A stretch of DNA of 47,679 bases from Methanobacteriota archaeon. Lineage in GTDB: Archaea; Halobacteriota; Methanomicrobia; Methanomicrobiales; Methanoculleaceae. The stretch is taken from contig JASUSO010000007.1 of assembly GCA_030446015.1 (NCBI GenBank), positions 1 through 47,679 of the forward strand, written 5' to 3'. Each line of letters begins with the position of its first letter. Position 1 is the first letter of the stretch. Position numbers and translations under genes: made by a program. Positions 9,704 to 18,840 of this stretch are shown here, in pieces. The notes beneath the pieces are model-generated. The model was not told the origin of the DNA and did no database searches. It saw only the letters and a list, made by a program, of their open reading frames with translations.

Positions 9704-9979
9704 CTACGGCGGTTTTTGGGCAAGCGCCTCCTGCCGCTCGTCGATCCAAGCCCTGGTCCAGACCCGGAGATCGTTGATGCTCGCGGACCCCTGCCGGTCC
9801 CGCATCGTTCGCAGGTGTTCCTCAAGTTCGTCGGCCATCGAGAAGATCAACTCTTCGGACGCCTCTTGTGGCAATGGCCCTTCCGCCCGCAGGCGGGCAG
9901 CCCCCAGGTCGAGGAAGTGTTGCAACTCGCCTGTCGCCTGGAGGATTCTGGTGAGATCCAGTTTGACAGTTGGCCCCAT
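9704..9979 (-). CDS. Hypothetical protein (91 aa)
   Basis: MGPTVKLDLTRILQATGELQHFLDLG...; same strand as the HExxH gene. Confidence 0.6.
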   Translation of the reverse strand: MGPTVKLDLTRILQATGELQHFLDLGAARLRAEGPLPQEASEELIFSMADELEEHLRTMRDRQGSASINDLRVWTRAWIDERQEALAQKPP

Positions 9980-10183
9980 GAGGAGGGGATTGGCGCACCC
10001 CTTTATAATCTAATTCATTTTATTCGTGTGATTTATAGGGGTTATTTTTGAGTACAGGCGATCTTTTGGTCTTATTTTTGACAGAGGGCGCATCTCCCGC
10101 CAGACCTGGCCATCCATTGGCCGCGGTGTGCAAATTATTTTAAGGACTCCCGACATCCGGTGCACGCCCCCGATGCAGGGGTG

Positions 10184-10675
10184 ATGGAGCTGAGGAAGAT
10201 GCAGGAGCGATCGGAAGTAATCCTCGAACGCAGGACGCGGACGGCCGGTGAGGAGTGGTTCATGTCGGCCGACGACATCCTGGACAAGAACGTGATCAAC
10301 CCGCAGGGAGATAACCTCGGGGAGATCTCGGATATGCGGATAGGGTTCCCCGAGGGCAAGGTGGAGTACCTGGTGCTCCGTCACGGCGGCATGCTCGGGA
10401 TAGCGGCAAAGAGGTTCGCCATCCCGCCGGAAGCCGTGATCTACCGCCCCGGGGACGACAAATTCGTCGTGAACATCGAGAAGCAGCGGCTGGACGACCT
10501 GCCGGGCTTCGACGAGGACAACTGGCCGCGGGAGGCAGACTACAGCCTCATCCAGTCGGCCGGAACCATGACCCCGCCGACCCGCGAGGAGGCGGAGGCC
10601 ATGCGGCGGACAGAGACCCCGCCGCCCGATGTCGTGACGACCGAGCGGGTCGAGACGCGGCCCCGGCAGAGGTAA
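10184..10675 (+). CDS. PRC-barrel domain protein
   Basis: WFMSADDILDKNVINPQGDNLGEISDMRIGFPEGKVEYLVLRHGGMLGIAAKRFAIPPEAV is a typical PRC-barrel pattern. Confidence 0.8.
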   Translation: MELRKMQERSEVILERRTRTAGEEWFMSADDILDKNVINPQGDNLGEISDMRIGFPEGKVEYLVLRHGGMLGIAAKRFAIPPEAVIYRPGDDKFVVNIEKQRLDDLPGFDEDNWPREADYSLIQSAGTMTPPTREEAEAMRRTETPPPDVVTTERVETRPRQR

Positions 10676-10843
10676 CCCCGGACGGCCGTCCGGGGAACGG
10701 CTGCTTTTTTCGGCGGGAGAGCCGGTTGCCCGATGTTCCCCGGCGCCCTGCGCCAGGTATTTATACCCGCGGCCCGTTGACGCCACCTGCCCGATCCCGG
10801 CGTGCCGGGCGGGAGACGGAGTGGGTGGTTTGTCGTGCAGTTC

Positions 10844-11074
10844 ATGAGTATCTTCTCGTGGGAGCCCGGGAGAACCGGCGAGATCATGGAGATGCGGGCC
10901 GTGGGGAAGACCCCTGACGGGATGATCGTCATCAACGAGTGGATCGATCCCGGCAGCAGCACGGTCTTTCGGCTGGTCGCGGTGGAGGATCCGGCAGCAC
11001 TCCTGAAGGCCGGCTCCATCGGGATTCACCCGGCCATGGAGGAAATGGGGGCACTGAAGCACCCGGGGAGGTAG
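10844..11074 (+). CDS. Small hypothetical protein (76 aa)
   Basis: MSIFSWEPGRTGEIMEMRAVGKTPDGMIVINEWIDPGSSTVFRLVAVEDPAALLKA... Confidence 0.6.
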   Translation: MSIFSWEPGRTGEIMEMRAVGKTPDGMIVINEWIDPGSSTVFRLVAVEDPAALLKAGSIGIHPAMEEMGALKHPGR

Positions 11075-11080
11075 GGACTC

Positions 11081-11869
11081 TCACGCCCCTCCCCGGAGGC
11101 TGCCCGGCCTGACCGGGACCACGTAGGGCGCCGCAAGATCCCGTTTCACCACCGCCTCGATGCCGTAGACCGTCCTGAGCATCTCCTCGGTGAGCACCTC
11201 CGCCGGCGCCCCGTAGCCGTAGACCGACCCCGCTTTCATGACGAGGAGGCGGTGGCAGTAGGTGGCGGCGAGGTTTAAGTCGTGGAGCGCGATGACGACC
11301 GAGAGCCCCTTCTCCTCCGCAAGCCCGCGGAGAACCTCCATGACCCCCATCTGGTGGCAGACGTCCAGGTTGCTCGTCGGTTCGTCGAGGAGGATCGCCC
11401 CGGTCTCCTGCACGAGCGCCCGGGCGATCATCACCCGCTGGCGCTCCCCGCCGGAGAGTTCGCCGACCCTGCGGAGCGCGAGATCCCCGAGGTCGAGGGC
11501 ATCGAGCGCGGCAACCACCTTCTCCTCGTCGGCCCTGCTCACCGTCCAGTTCAGGTAGGGCCGCCTCCCCATCAGGACGGTCTCAAAGACCGTCGCCGCA
11601 GTCCGGTTTCCGGCCGACTGCGGGACGTAGGCCATCGCCTGCGCGACCTCGCGGCGGTGCATTGTGCGGATCTCCCGGCTGTCGAGCACCACCTGTCCCC
11701 CGTCCGGGGTGAGCATCCCGTCGACACACTTGATGAGCGTCGTCTTCCCGCATCCATTCGGCCCCACGAGCCCGAGCACCTCGCCCGCGTCGACAGAGAA
11801 GGTGATCCCCCGGAGCACCTGGCGGTCCCGGTAGGCAAACGAGAGGTCTTCGACCGAGAGCCGGGGCAT
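11081..11869 (-). CDS. ABC transporter ATP-binding protein (iron-siderophore/cobalamin type)
   Basis: Walker A GPNGCGKTT, LSGGERQRV signature, AILLDEPTSNLD; FecE/BtuD-like. Confidence 0.92.
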   Translation of the reverse strand: MPRLSVEDLSFAYRDRQVLRGITFSVDAGEVLGLVGPNGCGKTTLIKCVDGMLTPDGGQVVLDSREIRTMHRREVAQAMAYVPQSAGNRTAATVFETVLMGRRPYLNWTVSRADEEKVVAALDALDLGDLALRRVGELSGGERQRVMIARALVQETGAILLDEPTSNLDVCHQMGVMEVLRGLAEEKGLSVVIALHDLNLAATYCHRLLVMKAGSVYGYGAPAEVLTEEMLRTVYGIEAVVKRDLAAPYVVPVRPGSLRGGA

Positions 11870-12921
11870 CAGGCCTCCCTCCGGTGCATGAAGAGATAGA
11901 TGAAGAACGGCACGCCGAGGAACGCGGTCACGATCCCGACGGGGAGGATCTGCGGCGCAAGGACGCTCCGTGCGATGCTGTCCGCACCGAGGAGGAGGAG
12001 CGCCCCCACGAGGCCCGAGGCGGGGAGGAGCGTGCGGAAATCCCCTCCTATCGCCATCCGGGTGATGTGCGGGGCGACGAGCCCGATGAACCCGATCGTC
12101 CCGGTGAAGCAGATGATCACCGCGGTGATGAGAGAGGCGATCGCCATGAAGACGATCATCGAGCGCTCCACGGGCACCCCGAGACCGGCCGCCACCTCGT
12201 CCCCTTCCGCGAGGGCGTTTAAGTCCCAGGCGCGGTAGAGGAGGTAGGGTATGGTGCAGGCGAGGACGAGGGAGACGATGGCGAGTTTGGGCCAGGTGGA
12301 CTTGTCGACCGAGCCGAATGTCCAGAAGACCACCGCACGGAGTTGTTCGGCGCTGCCGACGTACTGCAGGAGCGACGTCACCGCGGAGAAGAGGTACATG
12401 ATGGCGATACCGGCGAGAACCATCGTCTCGGAGCCGATCCCCCGGTAGCGGGCCATCCCGTAGATGGCGAGCGCAGCAAGCAACGCGAAGAGGAAGGCGT
12501 TGCCGATGACGAGGTACTCCCCTCCGACGACCCCGGCGCCGAGGACGATCGCGATCGAGGCGCCGGTGGTTGCCGCCGACGCTATCCCGAGGGTGAAGGG
12601 GCTCGCGAGCGGGTTTCGAAGGATCCCCTGCATGACCGAGCCCGCCACCGCGAGCCCGAACCCGGCCGCGACCGCGAAGAGCACCCGGTGGAGCCGGTAG
12701 TCCCAGACGATGATCCCGGCCATATCGGGGGCGGTGAACGTGCCGGGGAAGAGCCCGGCGAGGATCGCGAGGTAAGACTCGGCCACGGTGAAGTCGGCCG
12801 ACCCGAGCGTGACCGCGACGCCGACGAGGACGGTGAGGGCGGCGAGGAGCCCGCCGATGAAGAGGGCCCGGGTCTTCTTCAGCCGGGCATAGCCCTCCTG
12901 GATGACGATGCTCTGTTCCAT
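11869..12921 (-). CDS. ABC transporter permease, FecCD family
   Basis: Start MEQSIVIQEGYARLKK at 12921; FecCD motifs such as GSVMQGILRNPLASPFTLGIASAATTGA and GTIGFIGLVAPHITRM. Confidence 0.9.
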   Translation of the reverse strand: MEQSIVIQEGYARLKKTRALFIGGLLAALTVLVGVAVTLGSADFTVAESYLAILAGLFPGTFTAPDMAGIIVWDYRLHRVLFAVAAGFGLAVAGSVMQGILRNPLASPFTLGIASAATTGASIAIVLGAGVVGGEYLVIGNAFLFALLAALAIYGMARYRGIGSETMVLAGIAIMYLFSAVTSLLQYVGSAEQLRAVVFWTFGSVDKSTWPKLAIVSLVLACTIPYLLYRAWDLNALAEGDEVAAGLGVPVERSMIVFMAIASLITAVIICFTGTIGFIGLVAPHITRMAIGGDFRTLLPASGLVGALLLLGADSIARSVLAPQILPVGIVTAFLGVPFFIYLFMHRREA

Positions 12922-12932
12922 TTCTGCACCGG

Positions 12933-14141
12933 TCACGGGTAGACGAACGTTCCTTTGGACGCGAGGTCGAAGTCGATCCCCTGGAACTCGGTCAGGTAGC
13001 GCTGGTGGACGGCGTGCGGGTCGAGGTCGGCGAACCGGTCGGGGTAGAACCACTTTGCGAGGTAGGCCGTCCCGATGAAGTGCTGGGCGCCGCCGAGGAT
13101 GTCGGAGTGGATGACGTGGATGCGACCGTCCTTCACCGCGGAGATCGTCGTCCACCCGGGCCGCTCGATGAGCGCCGACCGGATCGCAGCGAGCGCTTCG
13201 GGGTCGTGGCCCGCGTATCCGCCGGCGGCCAGGCCCTGCCCGGCCAGTTTGACGATGACCTCGGGGTCCGCGACGAGGATCGCCTCGGGGTCGACGACGG
13301 GGTACTCCGCGGTCCCGACGGCGAAGGGGTTCAGCCCTCCGGCGAGTTCGGTCTTCTCGTTGTAGCCCGCACTGGCGGCGACGGTCGTGTAGTCGAACCA
13401 GTACTCGAAGTAGACCCGGGTCTTCTCATTGTCCGGGATGGTGCCCGTGCCGTCCCGGATCCGGTCCATCGTCGATTCGTAAAATGACGCAAACTCCTCT
13501 CCCCGCTCGGGTGCATCGACGATCGAGGCGATGGTGCGGATCTCGTCCGCGTAGGTGGCGGGCTTGAAGCAGTCGAACCGGAAGACCCGGATGACGGGGC
13601 TGCTCGCCTCGAGCCGCTTCTGGATGTCGTCGCAGGCCGCGGTGCTGATCGTCGCGTAGAGGAAGACCGCGTCCGGCCGCACGGAGATGACCTTCTCCAT
13701 GTCGGGCGACCAGATCGACCCGACGTTTGCCTTATTCTGGCATTCGGGGAAGAAGGTCTTCTTCTCGTGGCTGTATTTGTCAACGGCGACAACTCTGTCC
13801 ATATCGAACCCGAGAGACCGGAGGGTCTCGAGGGACTCGCCGGTGAAGGTCACGACCCGGCGCAGGGGGCGGTAGAGCGTCACCGTCTGCCCCGAGGAGT
13901 CGACGACCTCGCGGGGTTTCCCGTCCCAGCGAGCGTAGACCCAGGCGGCGTCCTGGATGTCGGTTCGGTCGAGGTCTCCCGCCCCGCCCATGTAGGCGGC
14001 ATCAAGGTAGGCGAGGGCCGCCAAGGCGTATTCGCCGGAGGTGAGCACCCCGTCGCCGTCGGCGTCCCCGGGGATTCCGCCTGCCGCCGCCGAGGCCGGG
14101 ACGGCGAGGAGCAGGAGGAGGGCGAGGAGGAGTCGCTTCAT
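12933..14141 (-). CDS. ABC transporter substrate-binding protein (iron complex/corrinoid type) with N-terminal dockerin-like repeat
   Basis: PBP-type region RRVVTFTGESLETLRSLGFDMDRVVAVD...; N-terminal GDADGDGVLTSGEYALAALAYLDAAYMGGAGDLDRTDIQDAAWVYARWDG. Confidence 0.88.
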   Translation of the reverse strand: MKRLLLALLLLLAVPASAAAGGIPGDADGDGVLTSGEYALAALAYLDAAYMGGAGDLDRTDIQDAAWVYARWDGKPREVVDSSGQTVTLYRPLRRVVTFTGESLETLRSLGFDMDRVVAVDKYSHEKKTFFPECQNKANVGSIWSPDMEKVISVRPDAVFLYATISTAACDDIQKRLEASSPVIRVFRFDCFKPATYADEIRTIASIVDAPERGEEFASFYESTMDRIRDGTGTIPDNEKTRVYFEYWFDYTTVAASAGYNEKTELAGGLNPFAVGTAEYPVVDPEAILVADPEVIVKLAGQGLAAGGYAGHDPEALAAIRSALIERPGWTTISAVKDGRIHVIHSDILGGAQHFIGTAYLAKWFYPDRFADLDPHAVHQRYLTEFQGIDFDLASKGTFVYP

Positions 14142-14653
14142 CGCCGACCACCCCTTCCGGCGATGAGGAGGGCGGCAACCGCTGCAAGGACCGCAAACGG
14201 CGATGCGGCTTCCTGTGCGGCGGGTTTCTCGGCGCTCTTCTCCGGATCGGTCTCGATCCCGTCCACCGCGACGTGCGAGGGGGCTATCTCCCCGTTCGTC
14301 TCACCGAGGAAGTCCTCCCACGTCCCGGTGATATCCCCGCTCCCGGAGGTGGGGGCGGTGACGGTGTAGGTTATGCGGGTCTCGTTCATCACGGCAAACC
14401 CGATCTTCTGCCCCCGGACGAGGACGCGGTCGTCCGGGTGGTCGGTCCCCGCAAAGGCGTAGCCTGCCGGCAGCGTCTCGACCACCCCGCCGAGGTCGAT
14501 GCCGTCGGTCGAGAGCGAGACGACAAAGACCTCCCCCACCCCCGGCTCGGTCGTGGAGAGTGTCCGGGTGACCGATGCGCCGCAGACCGCGGCCGGGATG
14601 AAGAGCGACAGGAGAAGGATGCAGAAGAGACGATTTGCCGGGAGACCTATCAT
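14138..14653 (-). CDS. Secreted surface protein with C-terminal hydrophobic anchor
   Basis: Signal peptide; RTLSTTEPGVGEVFVVSLST...GGVVETLPAGYAFAG...TYTVTAPTSGSGDITGTWEDF; C-terminal hydrophobic stretch plus RGGRR. 4-nt overlap with the binding protein gene. Confidence 0.75.
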   Translation of the reverse strand: MIGLPANRLFCILLLSLFIPAAVCGASVTRTLSTTEPGVGEVFVVSLSTDGIDLGGVVETLPAGYAFAGTDHPDDRVLVRGQKIGFAVMNETRITYTVTAPTSGSGDITGTWEDFLGETNGEIAPSHVAVDGIETDPEKSAEKPAAQEAASPFAVLAAVAALLIAGRGGRR

Positions 14654-14907
14654 GGGTCTTTTATTGTCGATCGGGTAATATGAATGTTTCTTATTGTGCT
14701 AACAAGTCTGAATATCGGGTGTCCGGGAGTATATCGGGATGATAGTCGGGTGGAGTGGTACACCGCAGGGCATGCCGGTGCGAGACGCGGGGAGGGTGCC
14801 GGGGGTACAAGAAATGCTGCAATGCTGCCGGACCTGAAACGGCGAGTGCACTCGTCCTTAAAGGTCGCCAGAAGTAGCATGGTGAACCCCTCCCTACTTT
14901 GTCCCAC

Positions 14908-14921
14908 CTACCTCAAGGTAG
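14908..14921. promoter_or_regulatory. Short inverted repeat CTACCT-ca-AGGTAG in a long intergenic region
   Basis: Perfect 6-bp arms with a 2-nt spacer, upstream of the importer genes. Confidence 0.25.
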
Positions 14922-15098
14922 CCTCATCCGTTTCGGGAAGGACTTACTCACTGGATGCATGGTCCGTATGCGAAGGGGATAAATGTTACGTAAAGCCACG
15001 TCGATAGTCTGGTTCCTGCAACCCGATCAAGCAGGCATACCCTCTTTTTGAACGTATTCACTCTGGAAAAGATATCCGGCCACCCGCAGAACAACCGT

Positions 15099-15506
15099 CT
15101 ACAGCATCCCCCGCTGCCCCAGCATGACGAGCAGCATCGCCGACGCCGCCGAGAGAGAAACGATCGTCACCGCCCAGACGACCACGAACGCGACGATCAT
15201 GAGCACGCTCGTCTCCCGGTAGGGGACGAGACCCTCGTTCATGCCTTTCGCCGTCCGGTAGGCGTCGTAGACCCCCCAGGCCCAGATCGCCACCCCCGGA
15301 ACGATCAGGACGAAGAGGCCGAGGAGGCTTCCGAGCAGCACCAGGACGCCCCGTGCGAACTGTCCGTTGTAGGCCTGGCCGAGGCCGTTGAAGAGGAGCG
15401 AGAGTCCTGCCGCGAACGCCGGGTTCTTCCTCCCCTCCCGGCGGGAGACCTCCGCCTCCCTGAGGGCATCCCCGAGCGAGACTCGCTCCGCCGCATCGCC
15501 GTGCAT
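15099..15506 (-). CDS. Small membrane protein (TM2-like topology)
   Basis: KNPAFAAGLSLLFNGLGQAYNGQFARGVLVLLGSLLGLFVLIVPGVAIWAWGVYDAYRTAKGMN. Confidence 0.75.
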   Translation of the reverse strand: MHGDAAERVSLGDALREAEVSRREGRKNPAFAAGLSLLFNGLGQAYNGQFARGVLVLLGSLLGLFVLIVPGVAIWAWGVYDAYRTAKGMNEGLVPYRETSVLMIVAFVVVWAVTIVSLSAASAMLLVMLGQRGML

Positions 15507-15561
15507 GACTGTCAGGTACGCCCGGCAGGGCTATCATTCTTTCCCGGCGGCCAAAGCGGCG

Positions 15562-15708
15562 TTACCGCTCAAAGACCTTCTCGATCCGCACCCGCCGCCC
15601 GAGTTTCGTCTCGTACCACTCCTGCTGCTTCAAGGCCTGCTTCCAGCTCCTGATACGGTGGCGGACCCGCGTCCCCGTCGCCGTATCGATCAGTACCAGC
15701 CTCGGCAT
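15562..15708 (-). CDS. Small basic protein (48 aa), absent from the supplied ORF track
   Basis: Translated by eye: MPRLVLIDTATGTRVRHRIRSWKQALKQQEWYETKLGRRVRIEKVFER*. It fills the gap between two same-strand genes. Confidence 0.5.
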   Translation of the reverse strand: MPRLVLIDTATGTRVRHRIRSWKQALKQQEWYETKLGRRVRIEKVFER

Positions 15709-15741
15709 CTCGATCGCTCCATCGATGCATGGAGATCGACG

Positions 15742-16929
15742 TCAGGGGTTACGAACGTTTCCTTTCGGGATCGCCTCCCTCCGGGTCTCACGTAGCGGTC
15801 GGAAGAACGCCCGGATCTCCCGTGCCATGAGGTCCGGGACTTCCATCGCCGCGAAGTGGCCGCCGCGCTCAAGCACCGTCCAGCGCCGGATGTCTTTTAG
15901 GTTGCGCTCCGCAAACTCCCGCGGTGGGAGCGGGTCGATATCCTTCGGGGGGAGCGCGAGCCCCACCGGGACGTCGACCCGCTGGTCCGGCGCAAGCGAA
16001 GGCGCTACCCACTCCTCGCGGTAACTGATCGCCCTGACCGACGGGCCGGCCGTCCAGTAGAGCATGACGTTCGTCAGCAGTTCGTCCTTCGTGTAGACAG
16101 TCTCAAGGTCCCCGTCGCAGTCGCTCCAGGTACGGAACTTCTCGATGATCCAGGCGGCATAGCCCGCGGGCGAGTCGACGAGCCCGTAGGCGAGGGTCTG
16201 CGGTTTCGTGCCCTGGAGCACCGCATACGCGCCCTCGATAAATCCCCTTTCTCGCGATCTCGCGAGGTACTCCCGCTCCGCATCCGAGAGGTCAGGGAAG
16301 TCTGCCGTGAGAATGGGAAACCCGATATCGGTGAGGTGGAGGCCGATGATCGACTCCGGGTGGTTTACGCCGATGATCTGCGAGATCGGGCTCCCGCCGT
16401 CCCCGCCGCCGGCGCCGAACCGCTCATGCCCGAGTTCCCTGGTCATCAGCCGGTAGGCTAACTCCGCCATCGCTGCAAGCGGCCGTCCTTTGTCCGGGGG
16501 CGACATCCCGGGATCGCCGATGAGCGAGGGGACGACGACGTCGAACGAGTCGGCAGGATCGCCGCCGTACGCCGCCGGATCGGTGAGCATCGGGATCAAC
16601 TTGAGGTAACGGCAGATCGAGTCCGGCCAGCCGTGGAAGAGGATGAGCGGGATCGGGTCCGGCCCCTTCCCGCGCTCGTGGATGAAGCGGATCTCCTGCC
16701 CATCGATATCGGCGATGTAGTGATGGAACCGGTTCAACGCCGCTTCCTGCGCCCGCCAGTCGTAGGTGTGCAGCCAGTAGTCGACCAGTTCCCTCATATA
16801 ACCGAGGTTCGTCCCGTAGTCCCAGCCCGAGCCCTCGACCTCGTCGGGGAAACGGGTGCGGGCGAGCCGTTCCCGGAGGTCGTCGAGCGTCACGTCGGGG
16901 ACGCTGATGGTGTAGGGCCGTACCGTCAT
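15742..16929 (-). CDS. Epoxide hydrolase family protein (alpha/beta hydrolase), copy 1
   Basis: Start MTVRPYTISVPDVTLDDLRERLARTRFPDEVEGSGWDYG; HGWPDS, GGGDGGS nucleophile region, C-terminal ERGGHFAAMEVPDL. Confidence 0.85.
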   Translation of the reverse strand: MTVRPYTISVPDVTLDDLRERLARTRFPDEVEGSGWDYGTNLGYMRELVDYWLHTYDWRAQEAALNRFHHYIADIDGQEIRFIHERGKGPDPIPLILFHGWPDSICRYLKLIPMLTDPAAYGGDPADSFDVVVPSLIGDPGMSPPDKGRPLAAMAELAYRLMTRELGHERFGAGGGDGGSPISQIIGVNHPESIIGLHLTDIGFPILTADFPDLSDAEREYLARSRERGFIEGAYAVLQGTKPQTLAYGLVDSPAGYAAWIIEKFRTWSDCDGDLETVYTKDELLTNVMLYWTAGPSVRAISYREEWVAPSLAPDQRVDVPVGLALPPKDIDPLPPREFAERNLKDIRRWTVLERGGHFAAMEVPDLMAREIRAFFRPLRETRREAIPKGNVRNP

Positions 16930-18104
16930 CCCGACACCCCCACGGCCGTCCGGCGCTCCGCCCGGAGCGGCCGGAAGAACTCCCGGATATCCCGGGCGAA
17001 GAGTTCCGGCTCCTCCATTGCCGTGAAGTGGCCGCCCTGCGGCATCTCGGTCCACCGCTCGATGTTCAGTCTCCGCTCCACCCATTCCCGGGGCGGCGGG
17101 ATGAAGTCCTTCGGGAAGACGGCCATCCCGACCGGAGTCTCGATACGTTCGTTGAGGAAGGAGAGCGGCAGGGCGTGCACGTTCTCATAGTAGAGTCGGA
17201 CCGACGACCCGATCGTCTCCGTCGTCCAGTAGATCATGATGTTCGTGAAGAGTTCGTCCTTGCTAAACCGCCGCTCGATATCGCCGCCGCAGTCGCTCCA
17301 GGAGCGGAACTTCTCGACGATCCATGCGGCGAGACCTGCGGGCGAGTCGTTGAGCCCGTAGGCGAGCGTCTGCGGTTTTGTCGACTGCACCATGCTGTAA
17401 GCGCCCTCCTGCATCCATAGCTGCCGGATCGTATCGAGATACTCCCGTTCGTTCTCCGAGAGGCCGGGGATATTGGTGTCGAGGGAGAAGAACCCGGGAT
17501 CGGTGAGGTGGAGGCCGACGACCCTCCCTGGATGCCTGAGCGCGAGGAGCTGGGAGATCCCGCTCCCGATATCCCCGCCTCCTGCGGCGAACCGCTCGTA
17601 GCCGAGCACGTCGGTCATCAACCGCGCCCAGAGGTCGGCGACCCGCGCCGAAGTCATCCCGCGCTCTCGCGGGCGGCCGGAGAACCCGTAGCCGGGGATC
17701 GACGGAACGACGACGTCGAACGAGTCGGCGGCATCCCCGCCGTACGCCGCCGGGTCGATGAGCAGCGGGATGACCTTCTGGTAGCGGTAGAAGGAGTCCG
17801 GCCAACCGTGCGTGAGGATGATCGGGATCGGGTCCGGCCCCTTCCCGCGCTCGTGGACGAAGTGGATCTTCATCCCGTCGATATCGGCGGTGTAGTGGTG
17901 AAATCGGTTTAACTCCGCTTCGCGGGCCCGCCAGTCGAACTGGTTCAGCCAGTAATCCACCAGTCCCGCCATGCAGTCGAGATTCGTCCCGTAGTCCCAG
18001 CCCGAGCCCTCGACTTCGTCGGGGAGACGGGTCTCCTGGAGCCGAACCCGGAGATCGTCCTGGACGTACCCCGGAATATTGACGGTAAACGGCTGAATCT
18101 CCAT
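16926..18104 (-). CDS. Epoxide hydrolase family protein (alpha/beta hydrolase), copy 2
   Basis: Paralogue of copy 1 with ATGA overlap; HGWPDS, GGGDIGS, PQGGHFTAMEEPELFARDIREFF. Confidence 0.88.
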   Translation of the reverse strand: MEIQPFTVNIPGYVQDDLRVRLQETRLPDEVEGSGWDYGTNLDCMAGLVDYWLNQFDWRAREAELNRFHHYTADIDGMKIHFVHERGKGPDPIPIILTHGWPDSFYRYQKVIPLLIDPAAYGGDAADSFDVVVPSIPGYGFSGRPRERGMTSARVADLWARLMTDVLGYERFAAGGGDIGSGISQLLALRHPGRVVGLHLTDPGFFSLDTNIPGLSENEREYLDTIRQLWMQEGAYSMVQSTKPQTLAYGLNDSPAGLAAWIVEKFRSWSDCGGDIERRFSKDELFTNIMIYWTTETIGSSVRLYYENVHALPLSFLNERIETPVGMAVFPKDFIPPPREWVERRLNIERWTEMPQGGHFTAMEEPELFARDIREFFRPLRAERRTAVGVSG

Positions 18105-18330
18105 GCGGAGGTTACTGGAAAGAGAGGTAATAGTTCTTTCGTGCAGTCGTGGCGCATCGCCTCCCTGCTGCTAATAATGGATGGCGGTCCTCCTGCACAC
18201 GTGGGTAGCTGCTGAAACCCTCACGCCGGTCCGCAGAATGGACGGTTCTGGAACGGCGTATGGTGATTATCCGGATCCTGAAGAAAAGTTTATCCTCTGG
18301 CATGCCTCCTCTATCCTCAGGTGAATTCGG

Positions 18331-18516
18331 ATGCCGAAATTAGCCTATTGCGGATACTGCGGACGGGAGTTCTCGCTAGAGGAGCGGGCCGCAGGCGGAA
18401 GCATACCCTACTGCAGCGCGGAATGCCTGGAGGCTGCGGCAAAGAGGGACGCCGTAGAGGAAGCGCACCGGTCGGAGAGAGTTCTGTTCTCGGGCCGATC
18501 CCCCTGGAGCAGGTGA
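18331..18516 (+). CDS. Small zinc-ribbon-like protein (61 aa)
   Basis: MPKLAYCGYCGREFSLEERAAGGSIPYCSAECLEAAAKRDAVEEAHR: CxxC plus CxxxC; TATA-like gtttatcc upstream. Confidence 0.65.
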   Translation: MPKLAYCGYCGREFSLEERAAGGSIPYCSAECLEAAAKRDAVEEAHRSERVLFSGRSPWSR

Positions 18517-18728
18517 CCCCGCCAGAGTAGAACCCACCCCCACGAGATTGCGTGTAGTGGTGCGAGGCGGCGTTCACCGTCGAGGAGTGGAGGCTATGGT
18601 GCACCGGCATATTCTCTTTTCAGCACGCAACCACGGCTATCTCGTTTTCGGCGTACATGTTGGCTTCTCGCGTTTCAGGGGGTTACGGGGACAGGATAGC
18701 GCAGGTAGAACAAGGGTAAAAGTGAGTA

Positions 18729-18801
18729 CGCCGCCAACAGGACTCGAACCTGTGACATGCTGGTTAACAGCCAGCCACTCTACCAACTGAGTTATGGCGG
18801 C
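18729..18801 (-). tRNA. tRNA-Asn(GTT)
   Basis: Reverse complement GCCGCCATAACTCAGTTGGTAGAGTGGCTGGCTGTTAACCAGCATGTCACAGGTTCGAGTCCTGTTGGCGGC+G folds as a cloverleaf with a 7-bp acceptor stem, anticodon GTT and GGTTCGAGTCC T-loop. Confidence 0.96.
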
Positions 18802-18840
18802 ACTGAAACAAGTGCTCTATAGTGTCTTGACTGAATCGTA

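Noticed and set aside
14684-15007. Transposase gene
   Set aside because: Tail looks coding-like but I cannot match it to any transposase family, and no terminal inverted repeats or target duplication were seen.
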